Notes under the pieces: generated by a model
Seen by the model: only the letters and a program-made list of their open reading frames with translations
The model's database searches: none
What the model was told of the DNA's origin: nothing
Translations under genes and position numbers: made by a program
NCBI RefSeq assembly: GCF_022846655.1
Contig: NZ_AP025667.1
Coordinates: 409,001-473,000 of the forward strand
Direction: 5' to 3'
From: Streptomyces seoulensis
GTDB taxonomy: Bacteria > Actinomycetota > Actinomycetes > Streptomycetales > Streptomycetaceae
DNA: 64,000 nt
Shown here: positions 24,938 to 34,323 of the stretch, piece after piece
Position numbering within the stretch: position 1 is the stretch's first letter
Layout of the letters: each line of letters opens with the position of its first letter

Positions 24938-27520
24938 TCAGTCGTCCGCCAGCTCGGCCACTCCGGTGATGCGGTGCAGGGGGTAGGTGCGGACTTCGTC
25001 GGCGGTGTGGTCGTAGGCGGTGACGAAGCCGCCCTCGACCCTGATGGGGGCGACGACGCGCTGGCTGGCGGCGCCGTCGGCGTTGACGTAGCCGATCCAT
25101 ACGGCCTCGCCGGTCATGACGGCCGCCTGCATGGTGGCCAGGGTGTCGGCCGGGCTGGTGCGGGGCAGTTCGCCGCCGGTGACCTCGGGGCCGGTGGTCT
25201 TGCGCGGGGTGGTGGCGGCCAGGTCGCCGGCGCGGATGGCGCGGACGGCGGCCGTGAGCAGGACGCCGTCGGGCGAGGGCGGGCCCTCCGGCACCGGCTC
25301 GGGCGCGGTGCGCGGCGGGGTGCGGTGGGCGTCGGCGCGGGTGATCAGCACATCGCCCTGGGAGGACTCGGCGGCGGGCGCGTAGCCCAGCGCCCGCAGG
25401 CCCTCCAGCAGGGTGGCCGGGTCGCACGGCGCGGCCAGCACCGTCGGGGCGAGGCGGCGCAGCCGCAGGGCGGCGGCCCGCTTGTCGGCGATGATCTCGT
25501 TCAGCACGGCGTCGTCGTCGCAGCGGACGTACGCCGAGGCGACCCCCACCCGCAGATGCCCGTGCCTGCGGGCCACGTCGTCGATGAGGTACGCGAGCGG
25601 CTGCGGCACCGGGGTCCGGGAGTGCTGCGCGAGGAAGGCGTGCAGATCGGCCGCGGTCTGCCCGGCGTCCAGCGCGCGCCGTACGGAGGCGGGGGTGAAC
25701 CGGTACACGGTCGCGCCGCCCTTGGACTCCACGTCCGCCAGCACCCCGAGGGTCTCGGCGAGCGGCCGCAGCAGGGGCCCGGGGGCCACGGCGGTGAGGT
25801 CGGCCTGGAGCAGGACGTGGTCGAGAGGTTCGGGCAGGAGCGGTGCGAGCAGGCCCACGGCGGTGGCGGTCGCCTGCCCGGTGGGGGTGAGGGGGCCCGT
25901 GTGGGCGGGGTGGTCGGCGGCGGGGGCGTCGCTCTCGCCGCCGGCCGTGGGGGCGTGGCCGTCGACGACCGCGTGGGTGGCGGGTCCGCCGCCGGGGTGC
26001 GGGGTGCCGTGTCCGGGGTCGGCGTCCTCGGCCGCCGCCATGCCCAGCAGGGCCCGGCCGTGGCTGGAGAGGGCGCCCCGGCCCGTCACCCCGAGGAGCT
26101 CCGCCTCGCTCAGGGTCCAGCGGGCCAGCCGGATACGCAGGTCCTCGGTGCCGTCGCGCTGGGGGGCGCGCAGCGGGCGTTCCCAGGTCAGCCGGGTCAG
26201 CACCGCGTCCGGCGCGGGGGCCACGCCCACGGGGAGTCCGGCCAGCAGGGTCAGCACCCGGTGCCGTACCTCGGGGGCGGCCGACCGGTCCAGGCCCGGA
26301 CCGAGTGCGGAGAGCGCGCGGTCCTTGGCGTCCCGGCCGCCGACCAGCCCGGCCGTCCGGGTGGCCGCGAGCCACGCGGAGGCGAGGCGGCCCCAGCGCT
26401 CGGCGACGGGGCGCTCCATCCAGGTGTCGTAGGCGGGGGTGGGGGCGTAGCGCTCGTCGGCCGCGCCGTCGGAGGCGAGGAGACCGGCGGCGTAGGCCAG
26501 CTCGACCCAGAACGCGGCGAGCGGTTCGGGCGCGTCGAGGGCCACGGCGGCCCGCTTCAGGTCGCGCACGCTGAGGCCGCCGGCCCGCAGTACGGCCGGG
26601 CCGCCCTGGTCCCAGTGCTTCAGCAGTTCCTCGATGGTGGCGAGCGCGGTGTACGCCTGCCCGGCCGCCGTCGAGTCCACGATCCGCCGGCCATGGGCCA
26701 CGGACGGCTCCACGGCGGGCGGCACCGGCTCGGGCACCCGGTGCGCGCGACCGCCGCGCAGGTGCAGCGCGACCTCGCGGGGCAGGACGACCGTGCCGGG
26801 CGCGGTCGGCAGCAGCAGGCCCCGGTCGAGCAGCCAGCGCAAGTGGGCGGCCGGGTCGGCGGTGACCTGGCCGTAGGGCGGCCCCCACATCAGCCGGGTC
26901 AGCACCTCGCGCGCGGCCTCCGGCGCCCCGGCGAGCAGCGCGGCCATCCGCTTCCGGTCGGTGAACAGACCGGTGAGCGCGGCGACGGCGGAGACCGGGT
27001 CGTGCGTGGAGGGCAGCCCGGCCGTGTTGACGATCTGCTGCACGCGCCCCGGCGACATCCCCGACGTCGCCTCCCGCACGGTCGGGCCGAGCCCGGTCGG
27101 GGAGGGGTGCTGCGGGGAGGGGGCGAGGAGTTCGCGGGCGGTGCGTACGAGGTGCAGCCGGTCGTCGTCGCCCCAGATCAGGGCCTGCCTGCGCAGGGCG
27201 GCGACGGTGGCGGGCAGCGCGGCGGTGACGGCCGGGTCGCCGTCGTCCCCGGCCAGCAGCTCGTGCAGGGCGTCGTAGGTCGCCGGGTCCGGGGCGATGG
27301 CGAGCGCCTGAGCGGTCTGGAGCGCGAAGCGGTCCAGGTGCTCCAGCGCGCGCAGCACCGAGGCACGGGTGCCCGCGCGGGTGGCGAGCTGGGTGAGGTC
27401 GGTGGGGACGGGCGCGATGAGGTCGGGTCGGTCGCGCAGCAGCGCGCCCAGCGAGGCGTCGTCCCGCGTACGGAGTGCCTCCGCCAGGGACCGGGGGGCT
27501 GAAGATGCCTCGGGGCTCAT
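24938..27520 (-). CDS. Helicase-associated protein with C-terminal WYL-like domain
   Basis: ATG at 27520 (MSPEASSAPRSLAEALRTRD) gives 860 aa. The N-terminal and middle parts are repeated helical and winged-helix-like segments, as in the XPB/Ssl2 N-terminal-type family (LGALLRDRPDLIAP, ALRRQALIWGDDDRLHL, DHVLLQADLTAVAPGPLLR). Helicase motor motifs are absent. The last 60 residues read as a WYL-like domain (VWIGYVNADGAASQRVVAPI, then GFVTAYDHTADEVRTYPLHR), a ligand- or nucleic-acid-sensing fold. The gene precedes the XPB helicase gene, so a regulatory or substrate-loading partnership is likely. The role itself is unproven. Confidence 0.85.
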   Translation of the reverse strand: MSPEASSAPRSLAEALRTRDDASLGALLRDRPDLIAPVPTDLTQLATRAGTRASVLRALEHLDRFALQTAQALAIAPDPATYDALHELLAGDDGDPAVTAALPATVAALRRQALIWGDDDRLHLVRTARELLAPSPQHPSPTGLGPTVREATSGMSPGRVQQIVNTAGLPSTHDPVSAVAALTGLFTDRKRMAALLAGAPEAAREVLTRLMWGPPYGQVTADPAAHLRWLLDRGLLLPTAPGTVVLPREVALHLRGGRAHRVPEPVPPAVEPSVAHGRRIVDSTAAGQAYTALATIEELLKHWDQGGPAVLRAGGLSVRDLKRAAVALDAPEPLAAFWVELAYAAGLLASDGAADERYAPTPAYDTWMERPVAERWGRLASAWLAATRTAGLVGGRDAKDRALSALGPGLDRSAAPEVRHRVLTLLAGLPVGVAPAPDAVLTRLTWERPLRAPQRDGTEDLRIRLARWTLSEAELLGVTGRGALSSHGRALLGMAAAEDADPGHGTPHPGGGPATHAVVDGHAPTAGGESDAPAADHPAHTGPLTPTGQATATAVGLLAPLLPEPLDHVLLQADLTAVAPGPLLRPLAETLGVLADVESKGGATVYRFTPASVRRALDAGQTAADLHAFLAQHSRTPVPQPLAYLIDDVARRHGHLRVGVASAYVRCDDDAVLNEIIADKRAAALRLRRLAPTVLAAPCDPATLLEGLRALGYAPAAESSQGDVLITRADAHRTPPRTAPEPVPEGPPSPDGVLLTAAVRAIRAGDLAATTPRKTTGPEVTGGELPRTSPADTLATMQAAVMTGEAVWIGYVNADGAASQRVVAPIRVEGGFVTAYDHTADEVRTYPLHRITGVAELADD

Positions 27521-27656
27521 CTGACCCACGTTAGCGGCTGGGGCAAGCGGCGGCCGAGGGTCCTGGGGGCCGCTCCGCCCGCGTGGGCCGATTGGTGGCG
27601 GTCTGCGCTACCTTCTGGGCGGGGTTCCACCACCGTCGCCCCGGAGGGGTTTTCCG

Positions 27657-28640
27657 TTGGGGATCGAGAGTGATCAGGTCGTCTTCGAGTATCTGAGCCG
27701 CGTCGGGGACGTGGCGCAGCAGCGGCAGTTGCCGTCGTCCACACGGATGCGGCTGGTCTCCGAGCTGCGCAACGAGATCGACCGGCACCGGGCCAGAGCG
27801 ACCGTGGACAGTCCTGCCGCCGTGCGCCGCATCCTGGACCAGTTGGGCAGCCCGGAGCACGTGGTGCGGGCGGTGGGCGGCAAGGGCGCGGTCCCGCAGC
27901 CGCCGCCCACGTCGGTGCCGGTGCAGCCGGAGGCCGCGAAGCCGGAGCGCAGGGCGAGGGGGCTCAAGGGGCTGCGTGCCGCCGTACCCCGGCCCCGCCC
28001 GGCCGAGCCACGGCCCGCCGTGCCCGCGGACGCGCCGTCCCCGCCGCATCTCGCCGCCGCGCACGAACTGGGTGAGTCGCTGACCCGGCCCGACTGGTGG
28101 CGGGTGGACGACGGGCCCTTCGGCGCGGCGGCCGCGGACTCGGTGCCGGGGTTCGTCGGCGGGGTGGAGATCCCCGAGATGCTGAGGCGGCCCCCGAAGG
28201 AGACGAAGGAGCGGGAGGAGGCCCGGCCGGAGGAAGCGGTCGCCGAACCCGTCGAGGCCGTCCCGCGCTCCCGTCTGCGCCGGCTCGTCCCGCTTCCCGC
28301 GGCCGGCTGGACCAACCCGCTCCTGCTGCTGGGCGCCGCCGCGCTGCTGGCCGGCGCGGTGCTGGGCAACTGGTTCGCGCTGATTCTCGGCTGGCTCATC
28401 GCCTACGGCTCCCGCCGTCTGACCCCGGCCGAGACCAAATGGGCGGTGCTGGTCCTGCCCGCCCTCGCCCTCGCCGCCGGTGTGACCTACCTCTGGGGCC
28501 GCAGCACCGGGCACTGGGGCACCCCGGTGCCCGAGGGGCACATGAGCGACGCCCTGGCGGTGACCTGGCCGTGGGTGGTGCGGGGAGCGGCGGTGAGTTC
28601 GGCGCTGTTCCTTCTCTGGCGGTCGCAGCGCAGGCGGTAG
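27657..28640 (+). CDS. Membrane protein with N-terminal HAAS-like domain
   Basis: A TTG start at 27657 follows CCGGAGGGG by 8 nt. The first 70 residues (FEYLSRVGDVAQQRQLPSS, ELRNEIDRHRA, ILDQLGSPEHVVRAV) match the helical HAAS/DUF1700-type module found in sensor-linked membrane proteins. A Pro/Glu-rich linker follows, and three or four membrane helices lie in the C-terminal 120 residues (PLLLLGAAALLAGAVLG, KWAVLVLPALALAAGVTYLW, VVRGAAVSSALFLLW). HAAS modules often occur with PadR-like regulators, but none is adjacent. The function is unknown. Confidence 0.8.
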   Translation: MGIESDQVVFEYLSRVGDVAQQRQLPSSTRMRLVSELRNEIDRHRARATVDSPAAVRRILDQLGSPEHVVRAVGGKGAVPQPPPTSVPVQPEAAKPERRARGLKGLRAAVPRPRPAEPRPAVPADAPSPPHLAAAHELGESLTRPDWWRVDDGPFGAAAADSVPGFVGGVEIPEMLRRPPKETKEREEARPEEAVAEPVEAVPRSRLRRLVPLPAAGWTNPLLLLGAAALLAGAVLGNWFALILGWLIAYGSRRLTPAETKWAVLVLPALALAAGVTYLWGRSTGHWGTPVPEGHMSDALAVTWPWVVRGAAVSSALFLLWRSQRRR

Positions 28641-28680
28641 CGGGACCCGGCACCTTCCGCCCGGTCCCCCGCCCGGCACA

Positions 28681-29322
28681 ATGGCGTCCATGCCCGCGCT
28701 TCCCGCCACGCCCGCGCCCACCGTCGGCTTCGACCTCGACATGACGCTCATCGACTCGCGGCCCGGTATCCGCGCCTGCTACCTCGCGCTGTCGGAGCGG
28801 ACCGGGGTGTACGTGGACGCCGACCTCGTGGTGACGCGGCTGGGCCCGCCGCTGGCGGAGGAGCTGGTGAACTGGTTCCCGGCCGAGGACGTGCCCGCCG
28901 TGGCCGACCTGTACCGGGCGATGTACCCCGAGTACGCCATCGCGCCGACCCCCGCCCTGGCCGGTGCCCGCGAGGCCGTCGCCGCCGTCCGCGCCGCCGG
29001 GGGCCGGACCATGGTGGTCACCGCGAAGTACGAGCCCAACGCCAAGCTCCACCTCGCCCACCTGGGCATGGAGCCCGACGTGGTGGTCGGCGACCTGTGG
29101 GCCGAGGACAAGGCCCGCGCGCTGCGCGAGCACGGCGCCCACATATACGTCGGCGACCACACCGGCGACGTACGCGGTGCCCGTGCCGCTGAGGCCCTCT
29201 CGGTGGCGGTGGCCACGGGCCCGTGCGGCCCGGACGAACTCCGCGAGGCGGGCGCCGACGTGGTCCTCCCGGACCTGACCTCTTTCCCGGCCTGGCTGGA
29301 CACCTACGTGACGTCGGCCTAG
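28681..29322 (+). CDS. HAD-family phosphatase (phosphoglycolate phosphatase-like)
   Basis: This 213-aa HAD hydrolase has motif I FDLDMTLIDSR with nucleophile Asp18, a helical cap of about 60 residues, motif II VVTAKY, motif III Lys in AEDKARAL, and motif IV YVGDHTGDVRGARAA. Both ATGs (28681 and 28690) are possible starts. The natural substrate cannot be deduced; related proteins act on phosphoglycolate or sugar phosphates. It lies 40 bp downstream of the HAAS-like gene and may share its transcript. Confidence 0.9.
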   Translation: MASMPALPATPAPTVGFDLDMTLIDSRPGIRACYLALSERTGVYVDADLVVTRLGPPLAEELVNWFPAEDVPAVADLYRAMYPEYAIAPTPALAGAREAVAAVRAAGGRTMVVTAKYEPNAKLHLAHLGMEPDVVVGDLWAEDKARALREHGAHIYVGDHTGDVRGARAAEALSVAVATGPCGPDELREAGADVVLPDLTSFPAWLDTYVTSA

Positions 29323-29427
29323 CGCCGCCGCCCCGGAACCCATCGACCAGGCGCGGGGGTACGTCAGCCGCGCCGACCCAAGGGGTGCGCGGACCCGCGC
29401 ACCCGGAGACACAGCCGAGGTCAGCGC

Positions 29428-29673
29428 CTAACGCCCCCGCGCCTGCCGCCGCCCCGCCGCGACCGAGCGGAGCACTCCCGCGCCCGCCACCAGGAAGCCG
29501 ACGGCCATGAGCATGCTCAGGCCGAACATGTACGTCGGAAAGGGCTCCGCGCCGAGGAACAGCGGGGCCACCGTGACCAGTGTTGCCACGGCGCCGAGGA
29601 AGAAGACGATGACTCCGGCGCGGATCAGTCCGTCACCGGGCCCGGCGGAATTCGTTTGGGTTTTGTCACGCAC
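29428..29673 (-). CDS. Small two-helix membrane protein, 81 aa
   Basis: The GTG at 29673 ([15 protein letters not shown]) is preferred. The protein has two hydrophobic segments ([20 protein letters not shown] and [20 protein letters not shown]) and a basic cytoplasmic tail (GRRQARGR). No Shine-Dalgarno is visible, so translation may be leaderless or the start may be one of the upstream codons. The function is unknown. It is divergent from the cold-shock-domain gene. The 105 bp between it and the HAD gene contain GGGTGCGCG...CGCGCACCC, a weak terminator. Confidence 0.7.
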   Translation of the reverse strand: MRDKTQTNSAGPGDGLIRAGVIVFFLGAVATLVTVAPLFLGAEPFPTYMFGLSMLMAVGFLVAGAGVLRSVAAGRRQARGR

Positions 29674-29835
29674 CGGACCAGGGTAGTTCCCAGCCCGAGA
29701 GAACAACCGGGGAGCACCTTGTCACCCGCCCGAAGACCATTAGCCTTGGTGTCGGCGGGTCGTGGTCGACCCGCCGCAGTGCTACACAGAGCCGTTTCCG
29801 AGCTTTTTCCGACGAGTACGAGGACGAGGACAGAC

Positions 29836-30219
29836 GTGCCCACCGGCAAGGTCAAGTGGTTCAACAGCGAGAAGGGCTTCGGCTTCCTCTCCCGCGACGA
29901 CGGCGGCGACGTCTTCGTCCATTCCTCGGTCCTGCCCGCCGGAGTCGAGGCGCTCAAGCCGGGACAGCGCGTGGAGTTCGGCGTCGTCGCCGGCCAGCGC
30001 GGTGACCAGGCGCTCTCCGTGACCGTGCTCGACCCGACCCCCTCCGTCGCCGCCGCCCAGCGCAAGAAGCCCGACGAGCTGGCCTCGATCGTGCAGGACC
30101 TGACGACCCTGCTGGAGAACATCACCCCGATGCTGGAGAAGGGCCGCTACCCCGAGCGCACCTCCGGCAAGAAGATCGCCGGTCTCCTGCGCGCCGTCGC
30201 GGACCAGCTCGACGTCTGA
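29836..30219 (+). CDS. Cold-shock-domain protein with C-terminal extension
   Basis: GTG at 29836 follows GAGGA. Residues 1-66 are a cold-shock domain ([30 protein letters not shown]). The additional 60 residues ([31 protein letters not shown]) are helical and highly charged. The extension distinguishes it from ordinary 67-aa Csp proteins and may mediate oligomerisation or protein contacts. It is a probable RNA-binding protein expressed as a single gene. Confidence 0.92.
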   Translation: MPTGKVKWFNSEKGFGFLSRDDGGDVFVHSSVLPAGVEALKPGQRVEFGVVAGQRGDQALSVTVLDPTPSVAAAQRKKPDELASIVQDLTTLLENITPMLEKGRYPERTSGKKIAGLLRAVADQLDV

Positions 30220-30230
30220 CCCGCCCGTCC

Positions 30231-31079
30231 CTACGGGAACGCGAGCGCTCCGGGGCCGAGGGCCGGTACGAGGCCCTCGGCCGCCGCACGCGTCAGCAGG
30301 CCCCGGATCGCCGCGTACCCGTCCTCGCCGAGGTCGGCGGTGAACTCGTTGACGTACAGCCCGATGTGCTGGTCGGCGACGGCCGGGTCCATCTCCTGGG
30401 CGTGCTCCATGACGTAGGCGCGCGATGCCTCCGGGTCGTCCCAGGCGGCCCGGACGGAGGTCCGGATGGCGTCCGCGAGGCCCTGGAGGGTCTCGGCGCC
30501 CAGCGACCGCTTGGCGATGATCGCGCCGAGCGGGATCGGCAGGCCGGTGGTGCGCTCCCAGTGCTCGCCCATGTCCGCGAGCTTGTGCAGCCCGTACTCC
30601 TGGAAGGTGAAGCGGGCCTCGTGGATGACGAGTCCGGCGTCCACCTTGCCGTCCCGCACGGCGGGCATGATCTCGTGGAACGGCATCACCACGATCTCCC
30701 CGACGCCCTCCGGCAGCGTGTCCGCGGCCCACAGCCGGAACAGCAGGTACGCCGTGGAGCGCTCGCTCGGCACCGCCACCGTGCGCCCGGTGAGGTCGGC
30801 GTCCGCCTCCCGCGTCAGCACCAGCGGCCCGCAGCCCCGGCCCAGCGCACCGCCGCAGGGCAGCAGTGCGTATTCGTCGAGGACGTAGGGCAGGACGGCG
30901 TACGACACCTTCAGCGCGTCGAACTCGCCGCGCTCGGCCATGCCGTTGGTGATGTCGATGTCCGCGAAGGTCACGTCCAGCGCGGGGGCGCCGGGTACGC
31001 GGCCGTGGGCGAGGGCGTCGAAGACGAAGGTGTCGTTCGGGCAGGGCGAGTACGCGATCTGCAGGGGCTCAGTCGTCAT
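30231..31079 (-). CDS. mqnD: 1,4-dihydroxy-6-naphthoate synthase (futalosine pathway)
   Basis: This 282-aa protein has the periplasmic-binding-protein-like fold of MqnA/MqnD. It begins LQIAYSPCPNDTFVFDALAH and has DALKVSYAVLPYVLDEYALL, PSERSTAYLLFRLW, and GLVIHEARFTFQEYGL. MqnD converts cyclic de-hypoxanthinyl futalosine to 1,4-dihydroxy-6-naphthoate for menaquinone. The start overlaps the end of mqnB by 11 bp, confirming coupling and supporting MqnD rather than MqnA. Confidence 0.95.
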   Translation of the reverse strand: MTTEPLQIAYSPCPNDTFVFDALAHGRVPGAPALDVTFADIDITNGMAERGEFDALKVSYAVLPYVLDEYALLPCGGALGRGCGPLVLTREADADLTGRTVAVPSERSTAYLLFRLWAADTLPEGVGEIVVMPFHEIMPAVRDGKVDAGLVIHEARFTFQEYGLHKLADMGEHWERTTGLPIPLGAIIAKRSLGAETLQGLADAIRTSVRAAWDDPEASRAYVMEHAQEMDPAVADQHIGLYVNEFTADLGEDGYAAIRGLLTRAAAEGLVPALGPGALAFP

Positions 31080-31788
31080 GCGTGTTCCAACTCTCCAAAG
31101 CGGGCGCGAGCTTCCCGAAGGCCCCGGTGAGTGCGGCGAGCGCGTCGCCGATGCGCCAGGCGGCGCGGTCGCGGGGGCCGACCGGGTTGGACACCGCGCG
31201 GATCTCCAGCACCGGCACACCGTGCGCGGCGGCCGCCTCAGCGACTCCGAAGCCCTCCATGCCCTCGGCCAGCGCGCCCGGATGACGCGCCCGCAGTCCG
31301 GCGGCGCGGGTGGCGGTCCCGGTCACGGTGGAGACGGTCAGCACGGTGCCGGGCCGGGCACCGGTGGCCTCGACGGCTCCTCGTACGAGTGATTCCGGCG
31401 GCAGATGGGTGACGGTGCCGAAGCCGAGGTCGGTGACCGGCAGGAAGCCGTCCGGCGTCTCGGCGCCCAGGTCCGCCACGGTGATCGCGTCGGCGACGAC
31501 GAGCGAGCCGACGGGTGCCTCCGGCTGGAAACCGCCCCCGATCCCGGCCGAGACGACCAGGCCGTAGGGGGTGCCCGCAAGGGCGGCGGCGGTCAGCGCG
31601 GTGGCGGTGGAGGCGGCGGCGAGGGCGGGGCCCACACCTGCGGCCAGCAGGTCGAAGGCGCCGTCCGTCCGCAGCAGCGTCGCGCCGGGCAGCCGCACCT
31701 CCTCGGCCACACCAGGAAACGCCCGTGCCACCGCGTCCCGTTCGGCCGGGACGGCGGTGGCGACGAGGACGCGCGTGCGGGCGTTCAC
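31069..31788 (-). CDS. mqnB: Futalosine hydrolase
   Basis: GTG at 31788 has GGAGG 10 nt upstream and gives 239 aa. The nucleoside-phosphorylase/MTAN-like fold is clear: LVATAVPAERDAVARAFPGV, VGPALAAASTATALTAAALA, VVSAGIGGGFQPEAPVGSLV, and the catalytic-site EGMEGFGVAEAAAAHGVPVL. MqnB releases hypoxanthine from futalosine. It lies between the DUF2771 lipoprotein gene (17 bp upstream) and mqnD (overlapping), forming a three-gene unit. Confidence 0.95.
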   Translation of the reverse strand: MNARTRVLVATAVPAERDAVARAFPGVAEEVRLPGATLLRTDGAFDLLAAGVGPALAAASTATALTAAALAGTPYGLVVSAGIGGGFQPEAPVGSLVVADAITVADLGAETPDGFLPVTDLGFGTVTHLPPESLVRGAVEATGARPGTVLTVSTVTGTATRAAGLRARHPGALAEGMEGFGVAEAAAAHGVPVLEIRAVSNPVGPRDRAAWRIGDALAALTGAFGKLAPALESWNTHDD

Positions 31789-31805
31789 CGGACCGGGAGC
31801 CTCCG

Positions 31806-32291
31806 TCAGGAGGTCGCCTTCTTGAGCTTGTAGCTCCACAGGCCCTTGGCCGACGAACCGGTGCCCATCTGGATGGACAGCGTGTTGGTGTCGCCCTGGG
31901 TGCCGTACTGGGCGTTGAAGAACGCGCTGCCCGGGATCGTGCTGTACGTCTTCTTGCTGACGTCGGTGAACTGGCGGCCGTTGACCAGCAGCACCCAGCC
32001 CGCGTCCGCGATCTTCGGGTCGACGCCGACGCGGACCGTGTCGCCGTCCGGGTCCACCGAGATCGTCTTCTCGTCGCCGGCCTTCTTCGCGCACTCCGCG
32101 AGCGACTTGGCGGTCAGCGTCTTGTCGCCGTTGTAGCAGAGCGCCTCGGACGTGACCGAGCTGTCCCCGACGGTGACCGTGGAGACGGGCGTCGGCTTGT
32201 CACAGGCCGAAAGGGCGAGCAGTCCGGCAGAAACGGCACCGGCGGCGGCGAGCGCCCGGCGGCGTCGCGGGGCGGATTGCAGCGAGGTCAT
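31806..32291 (-). CDS. DUF2771 lipoprotein
   Basis: This 161-aa protein has an N-terminal lipoprotein signal: a basic start with RRRRALAAAGAVSAGLLALS and the lipobox LSAC near residue 30. The mature domain is DUF2771 (VTSEALCYNGDKTLTAKSLA, TVRVGVDPKIADAGWVLLVN, TDVSKKTYSTIPG). Extracellular attachment to the membrane is expected. Its function is unknown. It heads the transcription unit that continues into mqnB and mqnD, which may just be shared transcription. Confidence 0.92.
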   Translation of the reverse strand: MTSLQSAPRRRRALAAAGAVSAGLLALSACDKPTPVSTVTVGDSSVTSEALCYNGDKTLTAKSLAECAKKAGDEKTISVDPDGDTVRVGVDPKIADAGWVLLVNGRQFTDVSKKTYSTIPGSAFFNAQYGTQGDTNTLSIQMGTGSSAKGLWSYKLKKATS

Positions 32292-32640
32292 GGCCGAAGG
32301 CTATCGGGCCCCCCGCTCCGCGTGGCCATGCGGGGTACAGCATGCCCGCTTCGTGACACCGGGCGGGCCCGCCGGGTGGCCGACGAGCCGGCCGGGCGCT
32401 CCGCCGGAGGGGACGGCCCCAGGCCGTGCGGCCCGCCGCCGGCGCCGGCCCGGGCGGCTGCCGGACCAGGCCGTACCGGGGCCGAGCGGCCGTCACACCC
32501 CGCCGTGACAAGCCCAGGTGGCCGCCCCCGGCCACGCGTGGCCGGCGTGTCCGGTCAGTCGCGTGGCGCGGGCGGCCGGGAGCCGTACCGGGCCTGCTCC
32601 GACGCGCACGCACCGTCCCGGAAGGCCGCGCGGCGACCCC
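32292..32640. other. 349-bp intergenic region with no recognisable gene
   Basis: This is extremely GC-rich sequence between the lipoprotein and MFS genes. Open frames on both strands encode only Arg/Pro/Gly-rich strings with no recognisable motif. It must hold the promoter of the lipoprotein-mqnBD unit and the 3' end of the MFS transcript. I see no clear promoter boxes, strong hairpin or repeat. Confidence 0.5.
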
Positions 32641-34041
32641 TCAGGCGACCCGAGGGCGCGCCCTTCCCCCGTGGCGGGCGGCCGCCAGGAGACCGCGGAG
32701 GGTGCTCAGCCAGCCCACGGCCACCAGGGCGGCGGCGACGGCCAGGCCGAAGGCGCCGTTGAGGGGCATCACGATGCCCACCGCGCCGCCGAAGACCCAG
32801 GCCATCTGGAGGATGGTCTCGGAGCGGGCGAAGGCGGAGGTCCGGACCGCCTCGGGGACGTCCCGCTGGATCAGCGCGTCCAGCGACAGCTTGCCCAGGG
32901 CCTGGGCGAACCCGGCGACGGCGGCGAGGCAGGCCACCAGCACGGCGCCGAAGAACAGGGCGGCCACGACGGTGGCGCCGAGCGCGACCGCCACGACCGT
33001 CACGATGATGATCTCGGGCCCCTTGGAGCGCAGCCACGCCCCCACGGCCGTGCCCAGCGCGTTGCCCGCCCCCGCCGCCACACCGACGATGCCCAGCGAG
33101 ACGGCCGCGCTCTCCCCGGCCAGGGGATGCTCGCGCAGCAGGAACGCGAGGAAGAAGATCAGGAAGCCGGACAGGCAGCGCAGCGCCGCGTTGGCGCCCA
33201 GCGCGTGGGTCACGGAGGGCCCGACCGTGCGCAGTCCGGGCCGCTTGCTCTGCTGCCGTCGCCGCGGTCCGTGCAGATGCTGTTCGTCGGCTGCCAGCAG
33301 CGCCACGTCCTCGCCCTTGGCCGAATCCACCTTCCTGGGCAGCGAGAACGACAGGAACGTACCCGCGACGAAGATCACGAAAGCGCCGTAGAGCGGCCAG
33401 GGGTCCCCGACCGTCTGGAGCCCCGCCCCGACCGGCGCCGCCACGCCGGTGGCCAGCAGCCCGGCCAGCGTGACCCGCGAGTTGGCCTTCACCAGGGAGA
33501 ACGCGGGCGGCAGCAGCCGGGGCACGACCGCGCTGCGCACCACCCCGTACGCCTTGGACGCCACCAGCACGCCGAGCGCGGCCGGATACAGCTCCAGCCC
33601 GCCGCTCGCCACGGCCCCCGACAGCACCAGCGCCAGCAGCGCGCGGGCCAGCATCGCCCCGGCCATCGCGGCCCGCCGCCCGTGCGGGAGCCGGTCCAGC
33701 AGGGGACCGATGACGGGGGCGAGGACCGTGAAGGGCGCCATGGTGATGGCGAGGTAGAGCGCGACCCGGCCGCGGGCCTCGTCCGTCGGCACCGAGAAGA
33801 AGACCGTGGAGGCCAGCGCCACGGTGATCATGACGTCCCCGGCGCCGTTCACCGCGTGCAGTTCGATCAGTTTGCCGAGCCCCGACTCGCCCGCGCCGTG
33901 CGCGTGCGTGACTTTGCGGATGCCGCGCGCGGTGCCGGTCACCGGCAGGTGCAGGGCACGGCCGACGGAGCGGACGACACCGCCGACGCGGCCCGAACCG
34001 CCGCCACCGCGCCCCCTGTCCGTGGCTGCCACGTGCTTCAT
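32641..34041 (-). CDS. MFS transporter-like membrane protein
   Basis: ATG at 34041 gives 466 aa. The first 60 residues are basic and soluble (MKHVAATDRGRGGGGSGRV), followed by about twelve hydrophobic segments such as VMITVALASTVFFSV, LYLAITMAPFTVLAPVIGPL and IIIVTVVAVALGATVVAALF. The loop LLDRLPHGRRAAM is an MFS motif-A-like signature. A long, charged central loop (LPRKVDSAKGEDVALLAADE) links the two halves. The substrate is unknown. The gene is divergent from the DUF3027 gene across 282 bp that hold no ORF and presumably both promoters. Confidence 0.88.
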   Translation of the reverse strand: MKHVAATDRGRGGGGSGRVGGVVRSVGRALHLPVTGTARGIRKVTHAHGAGESGLGKLIELHAVNGAGDVMITVALASTVFFSVPTDEARGRVALYLAITMAPFTVLAPVIGPLLDRLPHGRRAAMAGAMLARALLALVLSGAVASGGLELYPAALGVLVASKAYGVVRSAVVPRLLPPAFSLVKANSRVTLAGLLATGVAAPVGAGLQTVGDPWPLYGAFVIFVAGTFLSFSLPRKVDSAKGEDVALLAADEQHLHGPRRRQQSKRPGLRTVGPSVTHALGANAALRCLSGFLIFFLAFLLREHPLAGESAAVSLGIVGVAAGAGNALGTAVGAWLRSKGPEIIIVTVVAVALGATVVAALFFGAVLVACLAAVAGFAQALGKLSLDALIQRDVPEAVRTSAFARSETILQMAWVFGGAVGIVMPLNGAFGLAVAAALVAVGWLSTLRGLLAAARHGGRARPRVA

Positions 34042-34323
34042 AGTGCCCCGAGCGGCCGTCCTATGGGCGGTTTGCGGCCAAGCGAGTCGACCCGGACTCC
34101 CTCGCGAACCACCGGTCCGGAACCCGCCATGCGGCCGCGGACTGTCCCCCACCACGGGCGACGGGGTAGCGTGCGTATCTCAGCCATAACGCAGAATGGA
34201 TGGCAGAGGTGCGCCCGCGCGTGATCGGACGCGGACGTCGATGCGGCCCACAGGTCCGCTCCGTCCGCTTCACCGCCGGAGGGCATCCGCACTCGTAGAC
34301 GGCGTAGGAGAGAAGCGATACCT

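Noticed and set aside
24867..26888. N-terminal extension of the XPB frame to 1225 residues
   Set aside because: The extra 671 residues are antisense-frame Arg/Pro-rich sequence over the WYL protein gene, and the XPB N-domain begins at VNGPLIVQ.
32200..32613. 137-residue minus-strand frame in the lipoprotein/MFS gap
   Set aside because: It is Arg/Pro-rich with no motif, overlaps the lipoprotein gene and has no ribosome site.
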